Notes under the pieces: model-generated
What the model was told of the DNA's origin: nothing
What the model saw: the letters and a program-made list of their open reading frames with translations, nothing else
Database searches by the model: none
Part shown: one piece after another, positions 22,057-34,193 of the stretch
Numbering within the stretch: the first letter of the stretch is position 1
Layout of the letters: the number at the start of each line of letters is the position of its first letter
Source: Aegilops tauschii subsp. strangulata
Taxonomy: Eukaryota; Streptophyta; Magnoliopsida; Poales; Poaceae
Assembly: GCF_002575655.3 (NCBI RefSeq)
Contig: NC_053040.3
Coordinates: 154,815,148-154,879,147, forward strand
Length of the DNA stretch: 64,000 nucleotides
Direction: 5' to 3'
Translations under genes and position numbers: made by a program

Positions 22057-22523
22057 CTCCTTCTGTTCCTAAATATTAGTATTTAGAGATTTCAACAAGT
22101 GACTACATACGAAGCAAAATGAGTGAATCTACACTCTAAAATAGGTCTATATACATCCGTATGTGGTAGTCCATTTTAAATCTCTAAAAAGATTAAGGCC
22201 TCCATTGGTTTAGAGGAATCTTGTAGGAATTTCGTAGGATAGGATTTCTATAGGAAAAATTCCTTTAGAGCCCTTTGGCTTGTAGGAATAGAATCCTATT
22301 CCTATGATGGAATTCTTCCTATCCTCCACATTTCATGGGAAAATAAACATTAGCCTAGACTTAATGGAAAACATCCTATGATGTGAATCAAAGGGCATAT
22401 CCTTTCCTATTCCTACTCATAGGATTTGAGATACATGTCATCTCATTTCCTATGACTTTCCTATTCCTATGATTTTCCTACCCTATGAACCAAAGAAGGC
22501 CTAATATTTAGGAACGAAGGGAG
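22057..22523. mobile_element. Stowaway MITE interrupted by a Harbinger MITE
   Basis: It starts CTCCTTCTGTTCCTAAATAT and ends with the inverted AATATTTAGGAACGAAGGGAG. TA flanks it at 22055-22056 and 22524-22525. The body has the typical GAATCTACACTCTAAAATA phrase. Without the insertion at 22197-22501 and its TAA duplication it would be 159 bp. The paralog near 17590 lacks it. Confidence 0.85.
22197..22501. mobile_element. Tourist/PIF-Harbinger MITE nested in the Stowaway
   Basis: It starts GGCCTCCATTGGTTTAGAGG and ends with the inverted GAACCAAAGAAGGCC. TAA occurs on both sides at 22194-22196 and 22502-22504. It is 305 bp and AT-rich, with AGGATTTC/TCCTAT repeats typical of this family. Confidence 0.85.
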
Positions 22524-22744
22524 TAAAATGTAAGACATGCATGGTCCTCAATTCAATATTTAAAATGAACAGGAAACTGAAACATGAATGTTAAGTCTAG
22601 TACTACAGTACATGCAAATGTTGTGTTTAGGCGGAGCTATGTAGATTGTCGGGGGTTAACCCCTTGACCTTAGATAAAATTCTGAAGCTGTGTTTAGGAT
22701 TGTTTAGATTATATTTGTCCCCACCCTCCCAAACACCGATTGGT

Positions 22745-23535
22745 TCTGCACCCCCTCCTCCCCGGGAGAATATCATGTGCCCCCACACCTTAGATGCTAT
22801 ATGCTGATACGAGTTGCTTGGAGCTTGTAGATCTGAGATATAGCAGCTCACAAGATGTCTTAATATTTTTACAGGAAACCTTAATGAGTTTGAGAATTGC
22901 ACACAATTTGTATAAAAACTACTCAGATGCCCTTGGATCCCATATCCAACGACCTCGAAGCTCATATCACCGTAGCATCTAAGATGAAGGACATCATATT
23001 CTCCTGTATGTAAGAATATCATGTGCTACCACACCTTAGATGCTTTGGTGATACAAGCTCTTTGGAGCCGTTGGATTGGTGACCCAACAACTACTGGGTG
23101 GTTCGAATGTTTTTTTGCAAAAAAGCCCCCAAAGAGTTCGGCCAATGCTTACAAGCACAAACACTGCTCAGATGCCATTGGATCTCAGATCAAATGACCT
23201 CGAAGCTCGTAGCACCGTAGCATCCAAGCTGCGAGAACACCTGATGTTTTCTCGCACGGGAGAATATGAGGTGCTCCTGCACCATAGATTCTATGGTGAT
23301 ACGAGTTTACGGAGATCTAACGGCTCACAGTAGGAGGTTTGAATGTTTTTGCAATATACGCTTGAGAGAGTTTGGGAATTGTGCAGAAAGTACAAGTACT
23401 ACGCATGTGGCATCTGATCATAGATCATATGACCTAGATGCTCGTATCACCGTAGCAGCTAATTAAGCTACGAGGAGCACATAATATGAGCAACGGGGAG
23501 CCGTTGGATCCAAGATGCAGCGGCACACATGAGGC
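22745..23535. repeat. Degenerate 200-245-bp tandem array, split by a retrotransposon
   Basis: CCGTAGCATC(T/C)AAG or a close variant marks units at 22972, 23215 and 23451. The series resumes at 34312 beyond the retrotransposon, and joining across one target-site copy keeps the spacing near 200 bp. Each unit also holds GATACGAGT/GATACAAGC, TTGAATGTTTTTTTGCAAAA and GCCATTGGATCTCAG phrases. No coding potential is recognised. Confidence 0.75.
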
Positions 23536-26129
23536 TGTAACATCCCAAATTTTCAATTTGGAATGTTATACATTAGATCCTCATTGCATATCATATTTTA
23601 TTGCATTTTGGCTAGATCCTAGAAATTCTACGCAACTCAAGGACCCACGGAGAGAGTTGGGATTTCGTTATTTTCATATTTGAGTTTTCTTGAATTTTGA
23701 AAATAGGATCATTTGATTTTATTTATTTTATCATCAATTATTCCAATTTTAAAAAATAAGAGAGAGGGAATAAAATGACTTTCCCAAAATAAAGGAATAT
23801 TGAGGATTTAATAAAAAATCAAATAAGATTTTATTTTGGAGTTTTCGCTATTTTATTTGAATTTAGGAAAAATACGCATTTTTCAAAATTGCATTTAGGC
23901 CCCAAATAAATGTTCATCTTGTCCGGCTTGATTTTAGAAGTCGGGGAAAATTTATTTCGGGATTTTTGGAGTGAGTTTAGTATTTCTTTTAATTGTTTTT
24001 CCGTGCAAAATTATTTAAAAAAAACACGAACCGACTTTGGGCCGTGTTCGGCCAGGACTCCGCCTGGCCGGGCCTTTATAAGGCGCCGCCCCGAGCCCGT
24101 CAGCCCACCCGAGCCCCCGCCAACCCTAACCCTAACCACCGCCGCCGCCGCCGAGCCGCCGCCGCCGCCCGCCGCCCGATGCCGGAGCCGCCACCCGCCG
24201 GACGCCGCCGCCCCGTCCCGCCGGATCCCGCCGCCGCCCCCGCTGCCGGCGGTTTTCCTCGAGAAAACCGTACGGTTTTTCCGCCGGTTTTTCGTTCGGT
24301 TTTGTTAAAAAAAACCTAGATCTATTTTTTCGGTTTCGTTTATTTAGCGGACGTTCGTCCGTACGTTCGTTTTAACGAACGGTTTTCATTTTTTTTCGCA
24401 GACAGCAAACGTTCGTTCGTTAGCATGTTCGTCCGTTTTTCTTTTTCTTGGATATTCCGCGATTATTTCTGATCGCGATTTCCGATCTGTTTTTCGTTCT
24501 AGTATAACTTTTCGCTCGTTTACCGGAATCAGGCGATTCAAGCGCCTAGAGTTTCGTCTCGAAACCCTCTTTCTGTTTAACCAACTCAGACAAGTTTTTG
24601 CTACTGCAAAATTTGACTTAGGTCCATATTAGTAAACGAAGCTTGTTTCTTTCGCCGTTTGACTTTCGTTGCTTCGTTTGATTTGATTCTTTTTGCAAAC
24701 CGGAGTTCTTCAGTTGAACTTTCTGGTTAGATCTCTTATTTGAGTTTTACCTGTGCATTAGACGAGTACTTATTGTATGCTAGTTATTTTGCGATAGAGT
24801 ACCCGGAGTGCGCCGCTTGCTACTTCAAATCCCTAGGTTTCACGGATCATCAGCAAGGCAAGTAACACTTTGATCATACTTCTTTTCATACCCAGTTTTA
24901 TTGCATTATATCAATCCTCAAAAAATTGCATGATTAGGATCTGATTAAATTGTGGGTTGGGAAGTAGCTGATGAGGTAGAACTTATTGCCCTGTTTATTA
25001 CCAAACCCTTGGGAGTTACTTCTACGTTTGCTTATATTGCTATGCTATGCTAGTAGACGTGGATTGGGTGAGTGTATCCATGACAGATGTGAGATTGTTA
25101 ATTAAAGGTTCAATTTAAGGTGGCTACTTAAACACACATCTGGGTGGATTGAGGCACCTGGGTATTCCAGCGATTGCCTGTTTTTTTATGGACCGCCACC
25201 CAGGCTCAAAGGGATCATGAGATTATTCATGCTAGAAACTTCCGTGTGCAGCCACAAGCTATTATGGGCTCTAGCATAGTTGAATAAGTTGTGTGAACTC
25301 TTACAGTGGTAGACTAGCAGATGTAGGGGTTGTAGGTGGTACTGTCTACCCGATCGTAAGGTGCAAACGCTTCTGAAAGACTATGTCTCGGTCATCCGTT
25401 TCTCAAACATCATGTAGTGCGAGAATCCCAACGGAGGAGATCGAGTCTTGTGGGGAAAAGTGCACAAACCTCTGTAGAGTGTATAAACTAATCATGGTTA
25501 GCCGTGTCCCCGGTTATGGACAACTTGAGTATCTAGTACTTGGATTATCATGTGAATCTCATCATGTTACTTTAATTAATTTTGTTGGGATTAATGTGGA
25601 AACTTAATTGGGATTGAGATGGTGTCACCCATTCTCAATGTTTAACAACCACCAAGATAGTAAATAAAATTTATTCCTTTGCAGTAGGGAAAAATTGGCT
25701 TTTCGCAAAACTGTAACCATAGAGCTTTCCACCAGCCAAATATGCATGTAGTATAGCATTATTCTGTTCATTACTCTCTATGTGTTACATTGCCAGCATA
25801 TTCCATGTGCTGACCCGTTTTCGGGCTGCAACGTTTCATGTTGCAGACTTTTCAGACGACGAGTAAGGTGCCTTAGGTCGTGGTCTTATACTCAGTGATG
25901 CCGTTGGAGTTGATGGACTCGCTTATCTTCCAAGCCTTCCACTGTTATCGTTTTTAGATGGCCTTAAGCCATATTTATTGTATTAAGTTCTCTTTTGAGA
26001 CATTCGATATAATAAGTGTGTGATTGCTACTATGTTATAAATCCTTCGAGTACTGTGTGTGTCAGCATTACTGATCCAGGGATGACACTGATGCATAGAG
26101 ACTTGACCGTCTGAGGTCTGGTCGCTACA
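23536..26129 (+). repeat. 5' LTR
   Basis: It begins TGTAACATCCCAAATTTTC and ends CTGGTCGCTACA. A TATA box (CCTTTATAAGG) at about 24073-24083 puts the U3 region at roughly 540 bp and leaves R plus U5 near 2 kb. A double telomere-like AACCCTAACCCTAACC follows at 24122. A GC-rich (CCG)n block at 24135-24250 differs in length from the other LTR. The 74-codon frame inside it recurs in the 3' LTR and is not a gene. Confidence 0.93.
24073..24083 (+). promoter_or_regulatory. TATA box in the 5' LTR
   Basis: GCCTTTATAAGGC sits at the end of U3, followed within about 45 bp by telo-box-like AACCCTAACCCTAACC. The same pair is at about 32108-32173 in the 3' LTR. Confidence 0.6.
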
Positions 26130-26132
26130 AGA

Positions 26133-26144
26133 TGGTATCAGAGC
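26133..26144 (+). other. Primer binding site (initiator tRNA-Met)
   Basis: TGGTATCAGAGC starts three bases after the 5' LTR. It is the standard plant sequence complementary to the 3' end of initiator methionine tRNA. Confidence 0.92.
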
Positions 26145-26238
26145 ACACACTGACTGTAGGACACGACCACTAAGCTTAAACCCTAGATCACTATTCTCTT
26201 CTCATTTCTGACTCCTCTCCATTTTCCACTCTTTTAGG

Positions 26239-26969
26239 ATGGCGGATGCTAGGAACAAGTTCATGCAACCAGATGAAGATACACCCTTTGGATGCCACTT
26301 GAAGGAAGTCACTAGATACCTGAACATCGGAATACCAAGCTTCACCGGAACCTACAACGCCACACTACCAGAAGAGGAGCGTTGGATGATTCAAGTTCAA
26401 GTTCCAGGAAGGACGTTCATGCCCGTCACCGAGCCCATAGAGTTTTCCTTTGATGCACCAACCTGGAGTCTAGGAAAGAGCATGGCAGCCCACATCACCA
26501 TGGACGCATTGGAGAAGTTTACCACAAGGAGCTTAAGGATACCATTTACCAGATTTGTGGGCGCCGAGATGAGCAATGGGAGATGATCATCACCAAGAAG
26601 GATAGATCAATTGCAGCTTTCATCCAGGAGCAAAACTAGCACATTCGTCGCTAGGAGAACCAAATGTGCACAGGCATGATAGATCTGAAGAAGGCATTGA
26701 CCAAGATCACGGAGCTGGAGGAAGAACTCAAGTCTATGCGCGATGGATATGAGGAGGAGATCGCCACGTTGTTGGAGAAGAATGACGACCTAAAAAAGAA
26801 GATCGGAGTATTCATGGGAGACCCACCACTAGGAGGAGAAGACGATGATTGCGCTTGCCCTGATAACTACATCATCATCGACGACACCGACTCGGACCCC
26901 AGTGAAGATGACTTTGTTGATGAAGCTGGAGCAGATATCATGGAGTCTTCGACCGATCAAAATTTCTAG
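26239..26969 (+). pseudogene. Extra ORF between primer site and gag, broken
   Basis: A frame of about 240 codons begins MADARNKFMQPDED at 26239. It shifts by one base between about 26500 and 26514 and then runs to TAG at 26967. Two in-frame TAG codons at 26637 and 26652 sit where CAG is expected. The C-terminal half (LKKALTKITELEEELKSM) has heptad spacing and is probably coiled coil, followed by an acidic tail (DDTDSDPSEDDFVD). It lies in the untranslated leader about 200 bp before gag, on the same strand. The function is not known to me. It resembles additional ORFs described in some plant gypsy elements rather than a captured host domain that I can name. Confidence 0.7.
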
Positions 26970-27170
26970 TAGACCACCATAATCAGTAGTAGTATTCCCC
27001 CATGTATATAGTATAGTCTGAGCACTTTGTGACGATAGTTAGATCGATTGTATGCCTTGTTTGAATTGATTTGAGTGATATTGATTGTGTTTGTCTCATG
27101 TGCATATGGGTAGTGTTTTCTCTCTAGACCTCATTCTATTCTAAATTCTCATCTTTTCTAAACCCATCAG

Positions 27171-30100
27171 ATGCCTCTGAGACGCGACACCGGATTTGTT
27201 TTCCCACCGGAGATCACTCAGTTGATTCAGCAGCAGAATGTCTTGATGCAAGCACTAGTACAGAATCAAGGCAACAACAACAACAACAACCCACCACCAC
27301 CACCTATTGATCATTTGACCCATTTCTTGAGGCTTAATCCGCCGGTGTATTCCAGTAGCACCGAGCCGATTGTTGCAAATGACTGGCTCCGCAAGGTTGG
27401 AAGGGAGTTGACCACTGCAAGATGCACAGATGCGGAGAGAGTGTGTTTTGCCGCACACTAGCTTGATGGACCTGCAGCATCGTGGTGGGAGAATTACACA
27501 GCCACCCACCCTATTGACACTGTCACATGGGACAAGTTTCAGCAAGCTTTCCGTACTGCCCATGTTTCAGCAGGAGCTATGGCCATGAAGAAGCATGAGT
27601 TTTGCAACTTACGCCAAGGAGGACGCACCGTAGGCCAGTATGTGGAGGACTTTAGTAAGTTAGCACGTTATGCCCCAGATGACGTTGCTACAGATGTAGC
27701 CAAGCAGGAGAATTTTCTGGAAGGGCTCAATGATGAGCTGAGCATGTAGTTGATGGTAGCAACCTTCAACAACTACCAGGAGTTGGTAGATAGAGCTCTC
27801 ATGATTGAAGGGAAGCAATAGCAGATTGAAAGCCGCAAGAGGAAGTATGGACAAGGGAAGTACAATTCTGGAGCTCATCAGAAGCCACGTTTTACCCCGA
27901 ATTCGGTAGGACCTTTTCAGCATACCCATGGAGCAGGAGGTTCGCACAACCATAGTGGACCCAAGAATGGTAATGGGAATGGAGGAAGCAACGGACAGAA
28001 CCGTACCAACCCATCAACCCCAGCTAAGAGAGATCTGAGCCAAGTCACTTGCTACAAGTGCCAGAAGACTGGACATTATGCTAATGAGTGTCCTGAAGCT
28101 AAGATTGGAAATGGCAATGGAAGCTCTGGGAAGAAGCTCAACCCTTTAAACAAAGGACATGTGAACCACGTTAGCGTGGAGGAGGTTGAAGCCCAGCCAG
28201 ATGCAGTAATAGGTAAGTTTTTGGTTAAGTCATTTACTGCACTCGTTCTTTTTGATACTGGTGCATCGCATTCATACATATCAAGGGGATTTGAGGATAA
28301 GTATAAATTTCCAACCCAAGCCCTTAGGTCACCCATGTTAGTAACCTCGCCAGGAGCAGAGTATATGGCTAGTCTATGGTGTGATCGGTTACCATTAAGG
28401 ATTGGTAACTACGTGTTTCCCTCGGACCTAATAGTATTGGAATCGCAAGGACTGGATGTGATATTAGGCATGGATTGGTTATCGAAGTATGAAGGGAACA
28501 TTGAATATGCTAGTAAATCGATTTTGCTTACCACCCAGAAGGAAGAAGGATCGAGTATGTATCTCGGCATGTGCCGAAGAGGACTCAGGTGAATTCTTTA
28601 TCAGGAGTTGTACATGAGGAAGTACCAGTGGCGAAGGATTTCCCTGACATATTTCCAGAGGGGTTGCCAGGCATGCCACCGGATAGAGACATTGAGTTTT
28701 TGATTGAGCTTTTGCCAGGCACAGGGCCAATATCTAAGAGACCATACAGGATGCCCACAAAGGATTTGGAGGAGATTAAGAAGCAGATTAAGGAGTTGCT
28801 GGATAAAGGCTATATTCCCCCAAGTTCTTCACCTTGGGGATCACCAGTGCTTCTAGTGGAGAAGAAGGATGGATCGTTAAGGATGGTTGTTGATTATCGA
28901 GGACTGAATGAAGTGACCATCAAAAACAAGTACCCACTGCCGATGATCAATGATCTGTTTGACCGCTTACAAGGAGCTAAGGTATTTTCCAAGATCGATC
29001 TGCGGTCAGGATACCATCAGTTGAAGATTCGAGAGCAGGATATACCTAAGACGGCTTTTACCACCAGGTATGGGCTGTACGAGTATACCGTTATGTCATT
29101 TGGTCTGACTAACGCACCTGCCTATTTCATGAACCTGATGAACAAGGTGTTTATGGAGTTTCTGGATAAGTTCGTCGTACTGTTCATTGATGATATTTTG
29201 GTCTACTCAAAGAATGAAGAGGAGCATAAGGAGCATTTGCGTTTGGTACTTGAGAAGCTCAGAGAACATCAGTTATACACCAAGTTCAGCAAATGTGAGT
29301 TTTGGTTGAAGGAAGTTGGATTCCTCGGACATGTTATATCCGGAGAAGGAATAGAAGTAGACCCCACCAAAGTTGACACTGTGACAAACTAGGAATCACC
29401 CACGTCAGTTGGAGAGATCCGGAGTTTTCTTGGACTCGCAGGATACTACCGGAGGTTCATTGAGAATTTCTCGAAGATTGCAAAGCCCATGACGGAGCTG
29501 TTGAAGAAGGACACCAAGTTCAATTGGACTGAGGAATGTGAGGCTAGTTTCCAAGAGTTGAAGAAACGTTTGGTTACATCACCAGTGTTGATTCTGCCAG
29601 ATCAGCGTAAGGATTATGAAGTATACTGCGACGCTTCTCGTCGAGGACTTGGAGCAGTGCTTATGCAGGAAGGAAGAGTTGTTTCATATGCTTCACGACA
29701 GCTTAAACCCCATGAGATGAATTACGCTACGCATGATTTGGAGTTAGCAGCTGTAGTGCATGCGTTGAAGACATGGAGACATTTTCTTATTGGAAACCAC
29801 TGTGAGGTGTAATCGGATCACAAGAGTTTGAAATACATCTTCACGCAGAAGGAGTTGAATCTCAGGCAAAGGAGATGGTTGGAACTCATAAAGGATTATG
29901 ATATGAGATTGCATTATCACCCCGGAAAGGCAAACGTAGTAGCAGATGCGTTGAGCCGCAAGAGCCATGTCAACACACTCATGACCGGAGATTTACCGAA
30001 GGAATTAGCCGAGGATCTTCGCGAGCTATGTTTGGAAATAGTTCCGAGAGGCTATGTTGCAGCATTGGAGATACAGTCTACTCTGATGGATAAGATCAGA

Positions 30101-31558
30101 GAAGCTCAGAAGACAGACAAGGAGATTGCCGGAATAAAGGAAAGGATGAGCAAAGGAAAAGCCAAGGGATTTCGTGAGGACGAGCACGATACCTTATGGT
30201 TTGAGGACTGCGTTTATGTGCCTAATGACCCGGAGATTAGGAAGTTGATTCTGCAGGAGGCTCATGACTCGCCGTATTCGATTCACCCAGGAAATACCAA
30301 GATGTATTTGGATTTGAAGGATACTTTCTGGTGGACCGGAATGAAGAAGGATATTGCGGAGTATGTAGCAGTTTGTGATGTATGTCAGAGAGTGAAGGCC
30401 GAGCATCAGAAGCCAGCAGGATTGCTACAGCCATTGCCGATACCCGAATGGAAGTGGGATAAGCTAGGCATGGATTTTATCACGGGATTGCCCAAGACTC
30501 GTTCAGGCTATGACTCAATATGGGTTGTAGTCGATCGTTTGACGAAAGTAGCTCATTTCATCCTAGTGAAGACCACTTACACCAGTACTAAGTTGGCAAA
30601 GATTTATATGACCGGAATCGTATGTCTGCATGGAGTTCCGAGGAGCATTGTATCAGATAGAGGAACCCAGTTTACCTCAAAGTTCTGGCATCAGTTACAT
30701 GAAACTTTGGGTACCAGGCTAGAATTCAGTACAGCCTTTCATCCACAGACAGATGGACAGACCGAAAGAGTCAATCAGATTTTGGAGGACATGCTGAGAG
30801 CTTGTGCGCTAGATTATGGATCTAGTTGGGATGACAATTTACCGTATGCAGAATTTTCTTACAACAACAGTTATCAATCCAGTTTGAAGATGGCCCCTTT
30901 CGAAGCTTTGTACGAAAGGAGGTGTAGAACACCATTGTTATGGGACGAAGTTGGAGAACGCCAGTTGTTTGGACCAGACTTGATTAAACAATCTGAACAG
31001 AAGGTGAAGTTGATTCGCGATAGGCTCAAGGTAGCTCGGTCCAGGCAGAAGAGCTATGCGGATTCAAAATGTAAGGAGACAGTTTATGAAGCCGGAGATC
31101 GAGTTTATCTTCGAGTATCTCCACTTCGAGGAGTTAAGTGCTTTGGAGTTAAGGGAAAGTTAGTGCCACGATTTGTAGGACCATACAAAGTTTTGGAGCG
31201 TATGGGAGAAGTTGCATACAAGTTGGAATTACCCGAAGGATTGTCAGGAGTTCACAATGTGTTCCACGTTTCCCAGTTGAAGAAGTGCTACACAGAGATG
31301 GCTGATATACCACTGAGAGATACAGTACCACTGGAAGCAATTCAGTTGGATAGTGATTTGACTTCTGAGGAGAAACCAGTCAAGATTCTCGAATATGCTA
31401 GTCGAGTCACGTGCAGCAAGGTTATCAAGTTTTGCAAAGTTCAGTGGAGCCACCATACTGAGGATGAAGCCACCTAGGAGCGAGAGGAAGATCTACGGAA
31501 GGACCACCCTCACCTATTTTCTAGCCAACCCGAATCTCGAGGGCGAGATTCATCTTAA
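27171..31558 (+). pseudogene. Gag-pol polyprotein of the retrotransposon, broken
   Basis: Gag starts MPLRRDTGFVFPPE. A capsid-like segment (NPPVYSSSTEP, then WWENY) is followed by the zinc knuckle CYKCQKTGHYANEC at about 28052-28093. Protease has the active-site core LFDTGASHSYIS (28248-28283). Reverse transcriptase has [21 protein letters not shown] and the catalytic [10 protein letters not shown] (about 29183-29212). RNase H has [13 protein letters not shown]. Integrase has the HPGN...CDVCQ zinc region and a DDE core with [10 protein letters not shown] and DRGTQF. The C terminus ([12 protein letters not shown], then [11 protein letters not shown]) fits a chromodomain. Stops are TAG at 27459, 27747, 27819, 29390 and 31475 and TAA at 29810. 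A frame change falls at about 28535-28550. The frame closes at 31556-31558, directly at the polypurine tract. It cannot make a full polyprotein. Confidence 0.93.
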
Positions 31559-31570
31559 GGGGGGTAGGTT
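31557..31570 (+). other. Polypurine tract
   Basis: AAGGGGGGTAGGTT abuts the 3' LTR and overlaps the pol stop codon. It is the expected plus-strand primer site. Confidence 0.85.
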
Positions 31571-34193
31571 TGTAACATCCCAAATTTTCAATTTAGAATG
31601 TTATAAATAGATCCTCATTGCATATCATATTTTATTGCATTTTGGCTAGATCCTAGAAATTCTACGCAACTCAAGGACCCACGGAGAGAGTTGGGGATTT
31701 CGTTATTTTCATATTTGAGTTTTCTCGAATTTTTAAAATAGGATCATTTGATTTTATTTATTTTATCATCAATTATTCCAATTTTAAAAAATAAGAGAGA
31801 GGAATAGAATGACTATCCCAAAATAAAGGAATATTGAGGATTTAATAAAAAAATCAAATAATATTTTATTTTGGAGTTTTCGCTATTTTATTTGAATTTA
31901 GGAAAAATACGCGTTTTTCAAAATTGCACCTGGCCCCAAATAAATGTTCATCTTGTCCGGCTTGATTTTTAGAAGTCGGGGAAAATTTATTTCGGGATTT
32001 TTGGAGTCAGTTTAGTATTTCTATTAATTGTTTTTCTGCGCGAAATTATTTAAAAAAAACGCGAACCGACTTTGGGCCGTGTTCGGCCAGGACTCCGCCT
32101 GGCCGGGCCTTTATAAGGCGCCGCCCCGAGCCCGTTAGCCCACCCGAGCCCCGCGCCAACCCTAACCCTAACCGCCGCCGCCGCCCGCCGCCGCCGACCC
32201 GCCGGACGCCGCCGCCCCGTCCCGCCGGATCCCGCCGCCGCCCGCCGGACCCCGCCGCCCCACCCGCCGGACCCCGCCGCCCCACGCCGGAGGTAGCTGC
32301 TGCCCCCGCCGCCGGCGGTTTTCCTCAAGAAAACCGTACGGTTTTTCCGCCGGTTTTTCGTTCGGTTTAGTTAAAAAAACCTAGATCTATTTTTTCGGTT
32401 TCGTTTATTTAGCGGACGTTCGTCCGTACATTCATTTTAACGAACGGTTTTCATTTTTTTCGCAGACAGGGAACGTTCGTTCGTTAGCCTGTTCGTCCGT
32501 TTTTCTTTTTCTCGGATTTTCCACGATTATTTCTGATCACGATTTCTGATCTGTTTTTCGTTCTAGTATAACTTTTCGCTCGTTTATCGGAATCAGGCGA
32601 TTCAAGCGCCTAGAGTTTCGTCTCGAAACCCTCTTTCTGTTTAACCAACTCAAGCGAGTTTTTGCTACTGTAAAATTTTACTTGGGTCCAGATTAGTAAA
32701 CGAAGCTTGTTTCTTTCGCCGTTTGACTTTCGTTGCTTCGTTTGATTTGATTCTTTTTGCAAACCGGAGTTCTTAAGTTGAACTTTTCGGTTAGATCTCT
32801 TATTTGAGTTTTACCTGTGCATTAGATGAGTAATTATTGTATGCTTGTTTGTTTGCCATAGATTACCCGGAGTGCGCCGCTTGCTACTTCGAATCCCTAG
32901 GTTTCACGGATCATCAGCAAGGCAAGTAACACTTTGATCATACTTCTTTTCATACCCAGTTTTATTGCATTATATCAATCCTCAAACAATTGCATGATTA
33001 GGATCTGATTAAATTGTGGGTTGGGAAGTAGCTGATGAGGTAGAACTTATTGCCCTGTTTATTACCAAACCCTTGGGAGTTACTTCTACGTTTGCTTATA
33101 TTGCTATGCTATGCTAGTAGACGTGGATTGGGTGAGTGTATCCATGACAGATGTGAGATTGTTAATTAAAGGTTCAATTTAAGGTGGCTACTTAAACACG
33201 CATCTGGGTGGATTGAGGCACCTGGGTATTCCAGCGATTGCCAGTTTTTTTTTGGACGGCCACCCAGGCTCAAAGGGATCATGAGATTATTCATGCTAGA
33301 AACTTCCGTGTGCAGCCATAAGCTATTATGGGCTCTAGCATAGTTGAATACGTTGTGTGAACTCTTACGGTGGTAGACTAGCAGATGTAGGGGTTGTAGG
33401 TGGTACTGTCTACCCGATCGTAAGGTGCAAATGCTTCTGAAAGACTATGTCTCGGTCATCCGTTTCTCAAACATCATGTAGTGCGAGAATCCCAACGGAG
33501 GAGATCGAGTCTTGTGGGGAAAAGTGCACAAACCTCTGCAGAGTGTATAAACTAATCATGGTTAGCCGTGTCCCCGGTTATGGACAACTTGAGTATCTAG
33601 TACTTGGATTATCATGTGAATCTCATCATGTTACTTTAATTAATTTTGTTGGGATTAATGTTGAAACTTAATTGGGATTGAGATGGTGTCACCCATTCTC
33701 AATGTTTAACAACCACCAAGATAGTAAATAAAATTTATTCCTTTGCAGTAGGGAAAAATTGGCTTTTCGCAAAACTGTAACCATAGAGCTTTCCACCAGC
33801 CAAATATGCATGTAGTATAGCATTATTCTGTTCATTACTCTCTATGTGTTACATTGCCAGCATATTCCATGTGCTAACCCGTTTTCGGGCTGCAACGTTT
33901 CATGTTGCAGACTTTTCAGACGACGAGTAAGGTGCCTTAGGTCGTGGTCTTATACTCAGTGATGCTGTTGGAGTTGATGGACTCGCTTATCTTCCAAGCC
34001 TTCCACTCTTATCGTTTTTAGATGGCCTTAAGCCATATTTATTGTATTAAGTTCTCTTTTGAGACATTCGATGTAATAAGTGTGTGATTGCTACTCTGTT
34101 ATAAATCCTTCGAGTACTGTGCGTGTCAGCATTACTGATCCAGGGATGGCACGGATGCACAGAGACTTGACCGTCTGAGGTCTGGTCGCTACA
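31571..34193 (+). repeat. 3' LTR
   Basis: It is a near-copy of 23536-26129 with scattered substitutions, denser in the first 400 bp and the GC-rich block than in the last 700 bp. The TATA box is at 32110, the telo-box-like repeat at 32158, and the terminal CTACA is followed by the GAGGC duplication. Confidence 0.93.

Larger units (their letters stand above)
21690..22640 (+). repeat. AT-rich duplicated segment, copy B
   Basis: It matches 17030-17710 in order and orientation, but is lengthened by a (CA)n run at about 21945-21985 and by two nested MITEs at 22057-22523. Confidence 0.65.
23536..34193 (+). mobile_element. Complete Ty3/gypsy retrotransposon, chromovirus type, inactivated
   Basis: Two direct LTRs (2594 and 2623 bp) start TGTAACATCCC and end GTCGCTACA. 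The 5-bp duplication GAGGC flanks it at 23531-23535 and 34194-34198. Inside, in order, are a tRNA-iMet primer binding site, an extra ORF, gag, protease, reverse transcriptase, RNase H, integrase, a chromodomain-like C terminus and a polypurine tract. Protein order and the C-terminal domain indicate a chromovirus, most like the Tekay/Del clade. The coding region has several stops and at least two frameshifts, so it is dead. By eye the LTRs differ at roughly 2 percent of sites, which suggests insertion under about a million years ago at commonly used grass rates; this is an estimate, not a computed value. Confidence 0.95.

Noticed and set aside
24121..24137. Interstitial telomere repeat AACCCTAACCCTAACC
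   Set aside because: It is only about two and a half units and sits at the same place in both LTRs, so it belongs to the retrotransposon and is not a telomere fusion scar.
25383..25607. 74-codon ORF inside the LTR, identical at 33447-33671
   Set aside because: It is duplicated only because the LTRs are. There is no domain, and it lies in the long untranslated R/U5 region.
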